This document shows positions 1 to 23,944 of a DNA stretch of 64,000 bases, piece by piece. A program made the position numbers and the translations under genes. Below the pieces are notes generated by a model. It saw only the letters and a list, made by a program, of their open reading frames with translations, did not search any database and was not told where the DNA came from. The DNA is from Sepiola atlantica (lineage: Eukaryota > Mollusca > Cephalopoda > Sepiida > Sepiolidae): NCBI GenBank assembly GCA_963556195.1, contig OY744551.1, positions 13,354,096 through 13,418,095 of the forward strand. Reading direction: 5' to 3'. The number at the start of each line of letters is the position of its first letter. The first letter of the stretch is position 1.

Positions 1-219
1 AATTGTAGAAGTAAAACACCTTCTAATTGTAGATACAGAGTAGACTTTACGTAGGAATAATAAAAAACTAACTTATTTAAATACATGAACTATAAAATAC
101 ATAATTGCAAGAAATAATAAAATAATAAATAAAAAGCAGAAACCTCTTATTGTGAAGTGGTTTGTGAGTTGTAAGGCACACATATGAAGAAATAAATCGA
201 TAAGAACGATTATTTGTCG

Positions 220-280
<61 letters not shown>

Positions 281-828
281 TGAAATAATAATAATAATAA
301 TAATAATAATATTCATTTATTTAACAATTTTACAACTGTGAGTTACTATGGAATGAGGAGGATTAAAATATCGCTGAGCAAATGTCGGTAATTGTCATCC
401 ATTTTGAATTTTCTTATTTTCTATCCGTCTAGTAAATTTTAGGGGCAGATAACTCTTTTAATGTACGCAATTATTTCTCTTTAAATATAAAACATTTAAA
501 AGTAGTTGTAGGTAGTATGCAGCCACTTCACATCTTTGTCTTTTAGTCTTGTGCTGTTAATATGGCGGTAAATGTCTATTAAATTAGTCACTGTTTCTGC
601 TTGTTATCGTCTGCTCATAATCAGGGGTAGATAACTCTGCTTCAAAATGTCTTTGTGGCACGAGTGATAACTTTTCTATTATTTTCATCTTTATATGAGT
701 CTATATAAGTAGAATATTTTTGTAAGTCCCTATAATTCGCATAGTTAAACAAGCCTCTATTATTTGCATTTGATATAAGTCTCTATTATTTGGATCATAT
801 TAAAAGTCTGAATTATCGTCTCTTTCAG
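1..828 (+). other. End of gene A intron 1
   Basis: No coding exon seen. Holds an (AAT)n microsatellite at about 221-310 and otherwise AT-rich unique-looking sequence up to the exon 2 acceptor. Confidence 0.6.
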
Positions 829-13059
<12,231 letters not shown>

Positions 13060-13127
13060 AAGAGGAAATCGTTGTCATGGAAGATATTCTTCATTTTGTC
13101 ATTTGGACATTCTTTTAGAAAATCGAT

Positions 13128-13215
13128 AATAAATAAAAACCTTGAGATGAATGTCTGAGAGTTTTTTATAAGGTGCAAAAATAATTATTTTATGACTGTA
13201 AAATTATTGAATAAA
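13128..13215 (+). promoter_or_regulatory. Poly(A) signals of S-crystallin A
   Basis: AATAAA at 13128-13133 and overlapping at 13132-13137, plus another at 13210-13215. The last lies just after a conserved ATTTTATGACTGTAAAA stretch that recurs in all the related 3'UTRs of this window, so it is the likelier main site. Confidence 0.6.
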
Positions 13216-13604
13216 TTAAATATATGGTTTTAATATAATTGTCTATTTGTTATTGTTTTGATGATTACTGATGCCTGAAAACCGCTGCAGATTATAGCAG
13301 GTATCTGATAGAAGGTTATTGACTTGGTTTCACGTCTCTGAACGGTTTATTGGTGGTCTATGCTCTGAGCAAGGTAGTGGTTCGAAACTGATGATTCAGA
13401 TTTTAAGTGAGGCGCAACACTACTTCCTGCAGCTTTAAATTGATGGTTGAATTGATGCTGAGTGATACCAAGATATTCTCGTCTGTTTTGACAATTTTAG
13501 AGATGTACCTTGTCCAACGAAAATCGCTGCTGACAGTGATCGCAGGTAACGTTCAGAAAAAACACTTCTTAATATGAGTGTTGTCAAATAAGTTTACGGT
13601 TGTA

Positions 13605-13960
13605 GTGTGGTATATTTGTTTATAGTAAGCTTCAGTTGTGAGTCTGTGATCCATTGCTGCATTGTGTTCACGTCTGATTCCATAAGAGATGTATACAATT
13701 CACAATCTATTTTTTGTATTTCGACATACAGCGATGATGTCATCTGTACATTTGAGTACTGCGTCATTTATATTGCCATTATGGAAGCTTCTAGGCTTTT
13801 TAGACATTGTTGAAATGTTCGTTCGTCTTTCACTTTGGTGAATCCTTATAAATTTCGCCACCCAATTAAAGTTTAGGATAAACCACCGATGTTCGATGGC
13901 TAATAGCATTCTATCTGAGAGTTCCTTATTCAAACTCCTCGGCCTAACATTGACAGGCAA
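13605..13960 (-). pseudogene. LINE reverse-transcriptase fragment
   Basis: On the minus strand the frame contains INDAVLKCTDDIIAVCR, then after a frame change SLMESDVNTMQQWITDSQLK, the layout of the palm (…F.DD… then LQ.DLD.L..W…W.LK) of non-LTR retrotransposon RTs. Broken by frameshifts. The second half is repeated at 13985-14085. Confidence 0.6.
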
Positions 13961-13984
13961 CAGGAATTGGAACGCAATAATGGG

Positions 13985-14085
13985 CAGATTACGGTCACAA
14001 AAATACTAACTAAGCTTCAGTTGCAAGTATGTGACCCATTGCTGTATTGTGTCCACATCTGATTGCATAAGAGGTGTATGCCATT
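13985..14085 (-). pseudogene. Second short LINE RT fragment
   Basis: Minus-strand LMQSDVDTIQQWVTYLQLKLS, a near copy of the C-terminal part of 13605-13710 (about 80 bp direct repeat). It abuts the S-crystallin-like 3'UTR copy that begins near 14085. Confidence 0.6.
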
Positions 14086-14290
14086 CACGATGTCCGTGGA
14101 GGATATTATTTGTTTTGCCATTTGGAATCGTTTTCATCAAATCGATAAAAATCTGACCATATTGATTTTTAAACGAGATGAAAGTCTCGTAGTTATTTTT
14201 AAAGAAATAAAGTACAAACATAATTACTTTATGACTGTAAAAATCTGGAATAAATGAGATATATTGTCATCATGTAGCTGAGTATTTGTT
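14085..14290 (+). pseudogene. S-crystallin 3'UTR-only fragment
   Basis: Follows the gene A and B 3'UTR in order: gaggatatt (for gaagatatt), ttgccattt, aatc..ttt.atcaaatcgataa, acgagat.aaa.tc, taattactttatgactgtaaaaa, ggaataaatga, then tatttgttat. No coding exon precedes it; a LINE fragment does. The AATAAA signal is retained (about 14249-14254). Confidence 0.7.
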
Positions 14291-14319
14291 ATCTATATTC
14301 TAATATGTTATCACGTTTA

Positions 14320-14630
14320 ACACATATTTAAAAAAATGAGATCGCCCGATCAGCAAATATGGTGGTTGATTATTAATTAGATATCATCGAGTAAACAATT
14401 CTGACTTATTTATTTTAAAATGAATTGTTCCAAGCTCAAATGACTGTAAAAGAACAAAATAAGTGAAATATGTGATTACATTTCGCATGCATTTAAAAAT
14501 GAAATTGCTCGATCAGCAAATATCATCAAGTAAGCAATTCTTACTTATTCATTTTAAAATGAATTACTCCAAAATCAACTGACTGTATAAGAACACAATA
14601 AACTGAATATTTGATATTCCTATTATTATA
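14320..14630 (+). repeat. Tandem pair of about 150-bp units
   Basis: Two copies share atttaaaaa.atga.at.gc.cgatcagcaaatat, atcat..agta..caattct.actta and ttttaaaatgaatt, each followed by gactgta.aagaaca.aataa. The last block resembles the gactgtaaaa..aataaa end of the S-crystallin 3'UTR, so the pair may be still older 3'UTR debris. Confidence 0.55.
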
Positions 14631-14842
14631 ACTGACAGCTAAAACTTCTCATCTAACAGAATGGTGTTTATTCTTGTCTATTACAGAGGTGCTATGGCTA
14701 TAGTTTGATCATTAGTCTGGGGCGACAACTCATTTACGAGAAGGAACACTTTGATCCAAAGCTGTGGTATATCAAGCATTGCATATTTATTTAAGTTATT
14801 AAATGCAACATCTATGCTTTTCTGAGAATGAGGTATGCCAAC

Positions 14843-14844
<2 letters not shown>

Positions 14845-14926
<82 letters not shown>
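14845..14926. repeat. (TA)n(GA)n compound microsatellite
   Basis: About 29 TA units then 12 GA units, directly left of the foldback element. Confidence 0.9.
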
Positions 14927-14936
14927 CACTAGATAA

Positions 14937-15580
14937 AGTGAAAGAATAAAATAAGGTGCGAATCAAATTTTATTACAATTAAAAGTTCAAGCAAAGTACG
15001 TTAAAGTCCTTAACTCATGAGTTTTCAAATAAATTCTTCTCCTCAGAATGTTTACCGCAATGACATTACTGCAGGTAATAAAATTAAACTTTGAAAATAT
15101 ATAAAAGTATATAAATCATATGATTTGTTTTTTTCTATCTTTTTATTAATTTGCATACACCTTGAATACACTTTTCACTGTCATCTACTGCATCGATAGT
15201 ATACAAATTTCCCACTTGGATAACTCTTTCGTTTTTGGACTACCATTCACCACCTGGATTGTTTTTTAATCAACCTCTTTCACATCTTTCTTGAAGCTGT
15301 TTTAAACTTTATGACTTGAATGAACTGTATAAGTTTAACAAAAAAGTGTGTTTTGGGCCGATATATTTGATGTTTTATATACTTTTATGTATTTTATATA
15401 TATATTTTTTTAATATATTTTCAAAGTTAAATTTCATTACCTGCAGTAATGTCATTGCGCTAATGGTTCTCGGAGGAGGAGATTTTCTTTGAAAACTCAT
15501 GAGTTAAGGAATTTAAAGTACGTTGCTTGAACTTTGAATTGTAATAAAACTTGATTCGTACCTTATTTTATTATTTAGTG
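14937..15580. mobile_element. Foldback element FB1 (about 180-200-bp inverted arms)
   Basis: Left arm 14937-15115 and right arm 15376-15580 are inverted copies: aataaaataaggt.cgaatca, agttcaagcaa.gtacgtt, taactcatgagttttcaaa, gcaatgacattactgcaggt, and tataaaagtatataa match across arms. Loop of about 260 bp without coding sequence. Likely a non-autonomous foldback or MITE-like element; no known family recognised. Confidence 0.75.
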
Positions 15581-16850
15581 TTATTAATGCTCTATCCAGT
15601 ATATTGAGCTTCATTTTCATCTGGATGTTCACTAATTAAAGATATTAGTTGCCTCATATATTTTTTTTGTATTAACCTTATATATATATACATATATAAA
15701 TTTAAATAATTTCCGACATAAACATAACTTTGTATCCATTTGAACCATACCTGTATTTTATTGACCGGCTTCGTAGTGCCGATGCGTTTGTTTTCATGTT
15801 TTCCTAGACTGCGGATAATACACTAATCGAACGACCCTTTGCATTCTTCTAACACTGGTTATCATTTGATAAACTTTTACAGGAAAAAAGATAATTTATT
15901 CGGGCGTACTTTTCTGTTTGGTTGAACATCAAAAATACAGTTGTCCGAAAGAATTGGAAAGCTTATTTAAAGGCACATGGATAAATTATGGTAAATCGTT
16001 AAACTATATTAAACATACGTTTGCTCGCTCCGAAGTTTTCATGGAGAATGCCCATTCACTCCATGTTTTTATTTGCTCGACCGATGTAACTACCGTTAAA
16101 CTTGTCAGCAAATTATAGTTTGAAATTGTTTCATGGCTATTTATACTTTCTTGTGTTTGACTTATTTAGACTACTATTATACCGATATAGAGTCAAACCT
16201 TATCAAAAAATATAAAAATAACTGATTAAAATAAAAAGCGGCAACAAAAATGAAACTCGATTTCTTGAAAGAGTTGTTCATTCTTAATATCTTCCGAACA
16301 TATAAGAAAATAAAACGCGTTTTTGCAAGATGTTCGGTAATTTCGTTTTAATTCGCTTCCTAATTCCTACTTTTCGTTTTTCTGTTTTTGTCTTCTGTAA
16401 AAGGTCTATTCCATAGCTTATGTTGGAGATTAACTTCACCAACATCAAAACTAAACTTGAAGATTTACTATTTCGTCTTAAATACCAAGTACACATATAT
16501 GTATACAAAGCACGCCCATATCGTGCATACTATTCAGTATAAATGTATTTAAATAATGTATATTTATTTGCTTTATATATCACGCGGACGTTTGCGTGGG
16601 TAATGCATATTAAATGAACACATAATTAAGTCTGGAAATAAAAGAAGAAAAACACAATGTGTAAAATATATACTCGTACAATGTTCGAATCTGTACCTTC
16701 AAAAAGCGGTAATTACCGTAAATATATGCCATTGCTTAGCTACTGAGCCGCCCCCAAATCAGCGCGATATATGTCAGAAAGGAATTACAATGTTATCTAA
16801 ATATATTCAATTAACTTCAGTGTAAAGCCTCATGAATCAAGAGGCACTAT
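15580..16850. other. Intergenic, no recognised gene
   Basis: Open frames here (for example 15918-16118 +, 16284-16508 -) have no recognisable domains. The motif cctagactgcgg at 15804-15815 recurs near 57937, 58165 and 59131, perhaps an old short repeat. Confidence 0.4.
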
Positions 16851-16857
16851 TCTGCCG

Positions 16858-17297
16858 TTAACACCTGATCTTAATATGAGATACATAGGTATCCGAGTGT
16901 TCAACTAAAGTTCTCCTTTACCTCTCAATCGTTGAATTATTAAGGACATAAAGAACATTTATTTTCCTCTCATTAATTGGCCAGTTATGGCATAGTGTAT
17001 ATTCATTTGTAGTCTCTTTGTCTTACCGGATTCAAGGACAAGAATTTATCTAGTCTGGTAGAGTATCCAGTTAAGTTATGTTACCTGAGGAAACAACACG
17101 AGAGGAAGGGACACCATTCCTGGTATCAGCCAGTGTATAGCTGCGTATAAGGGATCTTATTAGGTTTTCGAACACTCTGTTATTTTCAATATTTCATCAG
17201 GGTGTGCTTGTAGGGTGAAATATCTGCATGTCACGCTTTCCTGACAAACCATTGTACAGAGAGACAAAAGACTCTCGAGGAGTGTGTCTAGTAGGTA

Positions 17298-17300
<3 letters not shown>
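16858..17300 (+). repeat. Dispersed repeat family R2, copy 2
   Basis: Counterpart of 9489-9930; ends at a (TA)n array (17299-17346). Confidence 0.65.
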
Positions 17301-17359
<59 letters not shown>

Positions 17360-17639
17360 ATGAAAATCTCACTTCTATATACGGTGTCTACTTTAAAACC
17401 GTGCTATTAGATATGATATTATTTGTTACAGTATTAGTACTAGTTGTATTAGTAGTGGTAGTAATACCACTGGTAGTCATTATAGTAGTAGTAGTAGTAG
17501 TAGTAGTAGTACTAGTAGTTGCATTTGCTGCTAAGAATATACAGGTGGTGAGCAGTTTTTTTAATAAAATGATTGAGTCTTTGAAAATGTGTTTCTTCCT
17601 CTGTGCTAGGATAAAATTAAAATTATATTTTTGTTAAAT

Positions 17640-19520
17640 ATGATTATTAAGTCTGTTGTATATCCGATAAGATTTAAACCGTTCAAGGACAAACACAGAA
17701 AGTGATTGTCGGTTGAGATTAAAAGCACAGGTTTGACAAGCGTGTGAATGAAAAATGTGGAAGAAGACATCATTAACAAAGTGATGCGATCGACGAAGTA
17801 AAGGGAGATTCTTAGTTAGAAAAAGTCGATTTGAATCTAGTCGATTAGAACGTATACAAAAGAAGTTTGAAATGATTAGTTTAAGAAAACTAAAGTTATC
17901 TCTCGTCCTTGAAAACGAATACAAATACAAGTTTCCGTAATTGTTTCTCTCTGTTGATTCATTAAAAATAAAAGTAGATGAGAGTTTTCTTTTCGACTAA
18001 CAAGATTAGATTCTAGCCTCAAAATATTCCCAACCTCACATTGCCAACAATTACACATATACTACTTTAGTGTTGACTATGACTCACTCGGCATAATATA
18101 TTTAGTGTAATTCTCACTAATAATGTTTGAACCTCTAAGCTATAGTACTGTCTTATACCGGTTGAATGCAAAATGTACATGTCGATAAACGCTCACAACC
18201 AGGAGCGATCATATGCCAATGGGCGACAATGCCTTTGTTTCAGAAAGGTTAAAATACATGGATATATAAGAACAGTAATGTTAAACCCGCGGAGAAAACT
18301 CATAAAATAAGAAACAAAACAAAGTGATAATATTGTAGAATACTCCAAATACTGGTAACAGAACCAACTCATTAAATGGATGCTGTTTCATTTTATAGGC
18401 AAGATGCAGTTATGGTTTCCGGATGGCTCTAACAAATCAGATAAAAACGCCATTGTGAATGGTATTTGGATATTTGTATTTTATTTTGATCAAACAGTTT
18501 GCTACATCATCACGCAGTCAGCATTCCGGTTTGATATCCATGACAAGAATATATAGCGCCTCACTTTATTTTATGTTATTGATATCGTGAAATATATAGA
18601 AAAATAAAAAAATGTTTTTCAGGAAACTTTGTGGTACCTAAAAAGTTGGGTAAGGGTAAGGGTCAGGGTTCGAGTTAGAGTTAAGTTTAGGGTTTATACT
18701 ATAAATTTGAAAATATGTATTTTCATATCACTTCCTGCTCAATTATTTATGAATCTATCCATCAGTCAATAATCTAAATAATGAACAACCAATTAGAAAT
18801 AGTGAATACACACAATCTTGAGTCAACTGGACAATTAAAAATCAAACTGTTGATTTCTAATCGGAGTGGCTGTGGTTATTAACCTTTTTAGCGCGACCGT
18901 CGAAAAAATTGTGGAGAGTCAACAACTACTAATAGTAGACGATACTACATAGAATACAGGTTTTATTTGCAATATAAGACACAACACCATACATATACAC
19001 AATATATTCAGCAATTGCCTACTATCTGCATGAGAAAATGACAATTTAAAACGAACGGATGGTCAACCTCATTATAAATTCAAAATGGCCACCAGCATAA
19101 TATGCACATTTGTCTTACTTATATGCTATAAATGTCATACACATTGTTTGGGTATACAATGAAAAGTTCAGAGTCATTTTAAAAATGGGTGTAGCAATTA
19201 TTTTTTGTACAAACAAAAGCAATTCCCAACTGGCATTAAGGTTAAATACTCTTTCCGGTAAATAATTGAATTCGTTCAAAAGTATCCCAACCAAAATAAA
19301 CAAATAAATAGCAAATATTTTATATATTAGACGCTTAACGTCTCCTGTTTTTGTTTCACTCCTAGATACTTTTAATTTTTTATTATTTACTTATTTTTTT
19401 TATTTATTAATGTTCCAACGAATGTTAAGTCTGCAATATCTTGGATTTAGTTAGTTTCTCTGGGAATTTAAACTGCATTTTACTTTTTTGTTTGTTTGTT
19501 TAAAATGACTCAAAGCTTCT
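17640..19520. other. Intergenic, no recognised gene
   Basis: Nothing recognisable except a GGGTAA-rich, telomere-like patch at about 18645-18700 (gggtaagggtaagggtcag). Confidence 0.4.
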
Positions 19521-19522
19521 TT

Positions 19523-19526
<4 letters not shown>

Positions 19527-19587
<61 letters not shown>
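19527..19587. repeat. (TA)n microsatellite
   Basis: About 30 TA units. A second TA/GA compound array with a CACACG flank is at 19747-19865. Confidence 0.9.
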
Positions 19588-19591
<4 letters not shown>

Positions 19592-19767
19592 TAAAAATGG
19601 ACACTTTAAGATCTAAAGCTCAGCGTTTCGCTTAACTGTTGCATGAGCTTGATCAAGAGCGAAAAGTGCTAAAAGTGGAAAAGAAGGAGACGATGCGTAA
19701 AATTGAAATCTATTTAGAGAGGTAAGATATACAAATATGTACATACACAGGCACACGCACACGCACA

Positions 19768-19834
<67 letters not shown>

Positions 19835-20039
19835 TAGAGAGAGAGAGAACGAGCCAGAGAGAAATAGCGAGAGTGAATTATGCATGTATATGTGCTAAAA
19901 ATATATATTCAAAATATCCAAAAGGAAAAGAGAAAAAACAAATAAATAATATTATTCAAGGGGCTTAATTTAACAGCTAGGAATATCCAGTGCCTAAATT
20001 TATCTGATTTTCATTAATAATTGTTTAGATAGGTAAGGG

Positions 20040-21000
20040 GAGACATACTAGAAGCCCATATTTGTATTATTGTGTTTGTGGAATGGGCTATAATAGCTGA
20101 TCCGAGTAATCGACGCGCATACTTGTTATGTGCAATTTTAATTAAGGTAGAGTTATTAAAGTCAGAACGATAATCATATTCCATAACATGAGCACATAAG
20201 GCGTTGAACGAGTTGTTGATTTTGATTGCTCTTTTGTGCTCGTAAATCCTTTTGTCTAGGTTGCGCTGGGTCTCCCCAATGTAGACCCTATCTCAATCAA
20301 CAAAACCGATGGAATAGACGCCAGCTTTGACTTTGGGTGTAGTGTCGAATTTAGATTTTCTGATTATATCAATAATAATTGATGAGTTTATAATTAGTTC
20401 ATTAAGTTCTGTGTAAATGGGGCTGCTGTTAGAGTTAGTCGGTGAAGCTAAATGCCTATTTATTATAGGGCTGGTTGAGGAATGGTTTTGTTGACATTTG
20501 AGTGAAGCAGAAGCGCTTTTCTTTTTGAGTGTTGTATAAAATATGTAGGGTACTTTAATCTTTTGAAGTAGTGTTCAATGTATTTACATTCCTCATTAGG
20601 ATATTCGTTGCTTCATATCTTCGGCGCTATGAAGTAAAATCGAATTATGATGCCTGATTTTACTTTATTATTGTGATGCAAATACAATAATCATAATTAC
20701 TTTTATTGTTTCGGTTACGGTAGACCTTATAATATAATTTATTATTGTTGTTTAATACTAGACTTTCAAGAAAGGGTATTGAGTTATCGTATTTTGTTTT
20801 CGAAACTAAATTTGATGGTAGGTTCTATTTTATTTAGTTTGTCGGTAATGTTTTAATTTTAGTGTTTTTTGAGAGAGAAAATAAAGAGCTCGTCTATGTA
20901 TCTGTAGTATGATACAATATTAGCGAACAACTGATCCACCGATTGGGAATACCTTCAGTGGTGTCTCATCCTGTTTTTTTAGACTTTCTTGAAAGCGATA
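20040..21000 (-). pseudogene. Degenerate Penelope-like element (RT + GIY-YIG)
   Basis: Minus strand. 20911-20960 gives a PIGGS..SLLANI motif B, followed by YRYIDELFIF, the place of the PLE Y-V-D-D motif C. Further down, after frame changes, NSIPFLESLV and a KVYR.. segment, and at 20050-20320 the endonuclease part: DRVYIGETQRNLDKRIYEHK, then NALCAHVMEYDYRSDFNNS. YIGET..N..RI.EHK is the GIY-YIG signature of Penelope-like retroelements. Several stops and frameshifts; the second catalytic Asp reads Glu. Dead copy. Confidence 0.75.
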
Positions 21001-21224
21001 TATTCAAATATAGACTACCTAAAAATGTGTCTCACTACAGATACATAGTTGGTAAATAACTCATAAATTTAAAAGCGATACATCCTCCACTCCACTAGCA
21101 GACTCCTTAGCGTAGATAATAAGGCGCCAGGCTGTCACTATCGGTAGTGATAAATGTTCGGATCAAATCTACGCTTGACCACACTGATGAGTCTCTAAAA
21201 TACGTGACAGCTGTTTTTAGATGA

Positions 21225-21226
<2 letters not shown>

Positions 21227-21268
<42 letters not shown>
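21227..21268. repeat. (TA)n microsatellite
   Basis: About 20 TA units; a (CT)n run lies at 21472-21512. Confidence 0.9.
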
Positions 21269-21271
<3 letters not shown>

Positions 21272-21808
21272 TATATATTAAAGTTGAGTTGACCATTGTT
21301 TTTTTCTTAAAGCTTTTTCTCGTTTTTTCGTTTTTATGTTTGAACATCTTTCTCTTTCTTTTGTTTTCTTATTCGCCCTTGTTGGCAAATCACTCATCAC
21401 TGACCTATCGATTATTTACTTTCCGTCTATCACTTTTACCCTCACTTTTTTCATATACATTGTCTCTGACTTTCTCTCTCTCTCTCTCTCTCTTTTCATT
21501 CTCTCTCTCTCTATCTGTGTTATTAACCTTCAAAGTTTATAAAGAGGCCACATAATATGCTAAAGATTAGAATAGATCATTATAAAAAAGTAAATATCAC
21601 AACATATTGAACCCGTAGTTGGGGAGGAAAATAACAAAAATTGGAGACGTGAGTGTGATAGAGAAATTTAGCAAGCAGAAAGAGGTTGATTTTGAATTTC
21701 GCCTTATTAGTTTTTTCATATGTAATCGATTTGCAAACTAACTTTTTTCCTGATTCATACACTTCTACTCTATATAATGCGTTACAAAGAAGTCACATAT
21801 TTCTCTTA

Positions 21809-21809
21809 T

Positions 21810-21877
<68 letters not shown>
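21809..21877. repeat. (TA)n microsatellite left of foldback FB2
   Basis: About 34 TA units ending seven bases before the left arm of FB2. Confidence 0.9.
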
Positions 21878-21879
<2 letters not shown>

Positions 21880-21883
21880 CTGA

Positions 21884-22474
21884 GGAAACGGGCGGGTGGA
21901 AAAAAAAGAAAATTGGTAAAATTTTCCTTAAGGCCTTATTGTCTGACTCTCTAAGAGGAAACGTCAGAATAATAAATTAAAAACTAAGAAAATCGAATGA
22001 GATATGAGGGGAAAATTGTTTCAATTGGAGAAAATGATTGAGAGAGAATAAAAAAACTAAATATCTCAACGTTATGGTGGATTTGTATCATTACAGCTTT
22101 CCAACTGATGCTTCAAACTCTTTTGTCTACAAAGCTAGGTAAAGAATTGTTAATAACTAACGCTTCAATAAGATTGAGATTGTAGTTCGACCTAGCACTG
22201 TGTAACACAGAAACACTCCCATCTGAATACTTGTCAGAACAACTATTTGTACTAAACAGGTGATTACCGATGACTGATTCAAATCTAACATAACGTTGAG
22301 AGATTTAGTTTTTTTTCTCTCTCAATCGTTTTCTCCCACTTAAACATTTTTTCCCCTCATATCTCATTCGATTTTCTTAGTTTTTAATTCATCATTCTGA
22401 CATTTCCTCTTAGAGAGTCAGACGATAAGGCCTTAAGGAAACTATAAGCAATTATTTTCCACCCGCCCGTTTCA
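21884..22474. mobile_element. Foldback element FB2 (about 190-bp inverted arms)
   Basis: Left arm 21884-22076 and right arm 22289-22474: gaaacgggcgggtggaaaa versus ttttccacccgcccgtttc, ccttaaggccttat.gtctg, ctctctaagaggaaa, aaaactaagaaaatcgaatg, gatatgaggggaaaa, and actaaat.tctcaacgttat all pair. Loop about 210 bp without coding sequence. Not the same sequence as FB1 but the same architecture; likely a non-autonomous transposon. Confidence 0.78.
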
Positions 22475-22479
22475 TTGAT

Positions 22480-23180
22480 TAAACAAAATGTTTCTTCTGA
22501 AATTCATCCTACGATTTTGTTGTACGCGTACTATATGTGTGTGTCTATGAGTGTGTGTGTAGAATTAGTTTATGTGAATGTGGATAATTAAAGTAACAGG
22601 ACAGTAGTAATAAAGACACTAACACATCATAAAAGTTATACTAATATATTTTGGTCTATACGTTCGACCGTATTCGTTGGGTTTATTGAATCAAAACTCA
22701 ACATTTTATATGATGTAGGAAGAATACATTTAGTGTGGGAAACGGTAGTAAATATGCGATAGGAAGGGAAAGATAAAAAAATAGCATGATAATATTTAAT
22801 ACTTCAGAGTTCTCCGTATTTGCAGCTCATAATATCCCATTAATGACCACAACACCATAAAATCCCCTCTCAAAACGCTAAAATATCAAAATATTTCATT
22901 TTTACTGCTAAGAAAAAAACCTTTACATTAAACAACATCTCCTAGCACCACACCGCCCACACTAAGAAATGTTATTCTCCTCACCGACACACACAGGACC
23001 ATATAATCTACCTGGCTCACTATAAAGAACATACTAAAAGGGCACACGAAAAAAGAACATACATCTCCTACACACGTGGAGATATATACTATACCCTATT
23101 TTTTGTGAAAATCAACGTCCAAAATAGGATATATAACCATAACAGGGCAATGAAGCTTAAATATACTTGAAACACATTGC
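22480..23180. other. Intergenic, no recognised gene
   Basis: AT-rich, C/A-rich on the plus strand towards 22850-23080. No gene or known element seen. Confidence 0.4.
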
Positions 23181-23207
23181 TACTCATATACATTCCAAAA
23201 CCAATTT

Positions 23208-23550
23208 ATTCTTGGTCTTTTGGCTAAGATCAAAGTGTAGTATCTGTTCCGATGGATACTGCACCCCATAGACTGGTATTGTCTTGGCCTTCGGGGCTTG
23301 ATTTACGCCGGTCTATGGGTCTGTACTGTGCAGTACTAGGAGGTCCACCCTCCCAGGCTTCGCCTCCCCTCTTTGGGGAGGAGTAAGTTTATTGCTTACT
23401 GCCTGAGGCGCCTTTACCGGGGAATGCCGAGGGGGCTGCCCAATCAATTTTTAAACCCCATTTTCCCGACCCGACCTTGGGTCAAATCTTACTTGTGGGA
23501 GTAAGATAAAAACTGGCCTTGTGCTTAACTCCTGGAGAGGAGTAAATCAA
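23208..23550 (+). mobile_element. U2-snRNA-headed structured repeat, copy 1
   Basis: The first about 40 nt match the U2 snRNA 5' end: ttcttggtcttttggctaag, then atcaa(a)gtgtagtatctgtt, including the branch-point-pairing GTAGTA. The match then stops and an unrelated, less AT-rich body follows with strong hairpins: cccatagac…gtctatggg, cctcccc…ggggagg, atcttact…agtaagat, and ctcctggagaggag. A tactcatatacattccaaaa repeat lies on both sides, like a target-site duplication. Interpretation: a retroposon with a U2-derived head. Not a functional U2 gene: U2 stems IIa/b and the Sm region are absent. Confidence 0.7.
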
Positions 23551-23577
23551 TACTCATATACATTCCAAAACCAATTT

Positions 23578-23921
23578 ATTCTCGATCTTTTGGCTAAGAT
23601 CAAAGTGTAGTATCTGTTCCGATGGATACTGCACCCCATAGACTGGTATTGTCTTGGCCTTCGGGGCTTGATTTACGCCGGTCTATGGGTCTGTACTGTG
23701 CAGTTCTAGGAGGTCCACCTTCCCAGGCTTCGCCTCCCCTCTTTGGGGAGGAGTAAGTTTATTGCTTACTGCCTGAGGCGCCTTTACCGCGGAATGCCGA
23801 GGGGGGCTGCCCAATCAATTTTTAAACCCCACTTTCCCGACCCGACCTTGGGTCACATCTTACTTGTGGGAGTAAGATAAAAACTGGCCTTGTGCCTAAC
23901 TCCTGGAGAGGAGTAAATCAA
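23578..23921 (+). mobile_element. U2-snRNA-headed structured repeat, copy 2 (tandem)
   Basis: Nearly identical to copy 1, 370 bp downstream in the same orientation; differences include ctcgatc for cttggtc in the head and single changes in the body. Copy 2's ctcg is closer to U2. Tandem arrangement with a shared 20-30-bp flank suggests unequal crossing-over after one insertion. Confidence 0.7.
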
Positions 23922-23944
23922 TACTCATATACATTCCAAAAATT

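Noticed and set aside
23208..23921. Two functional U2 snRNA genes
   Set aside because: Only the first about 40 nt match U2; stems IIa/IIb, a proper Sm site and the 3' stem-loops are missing.
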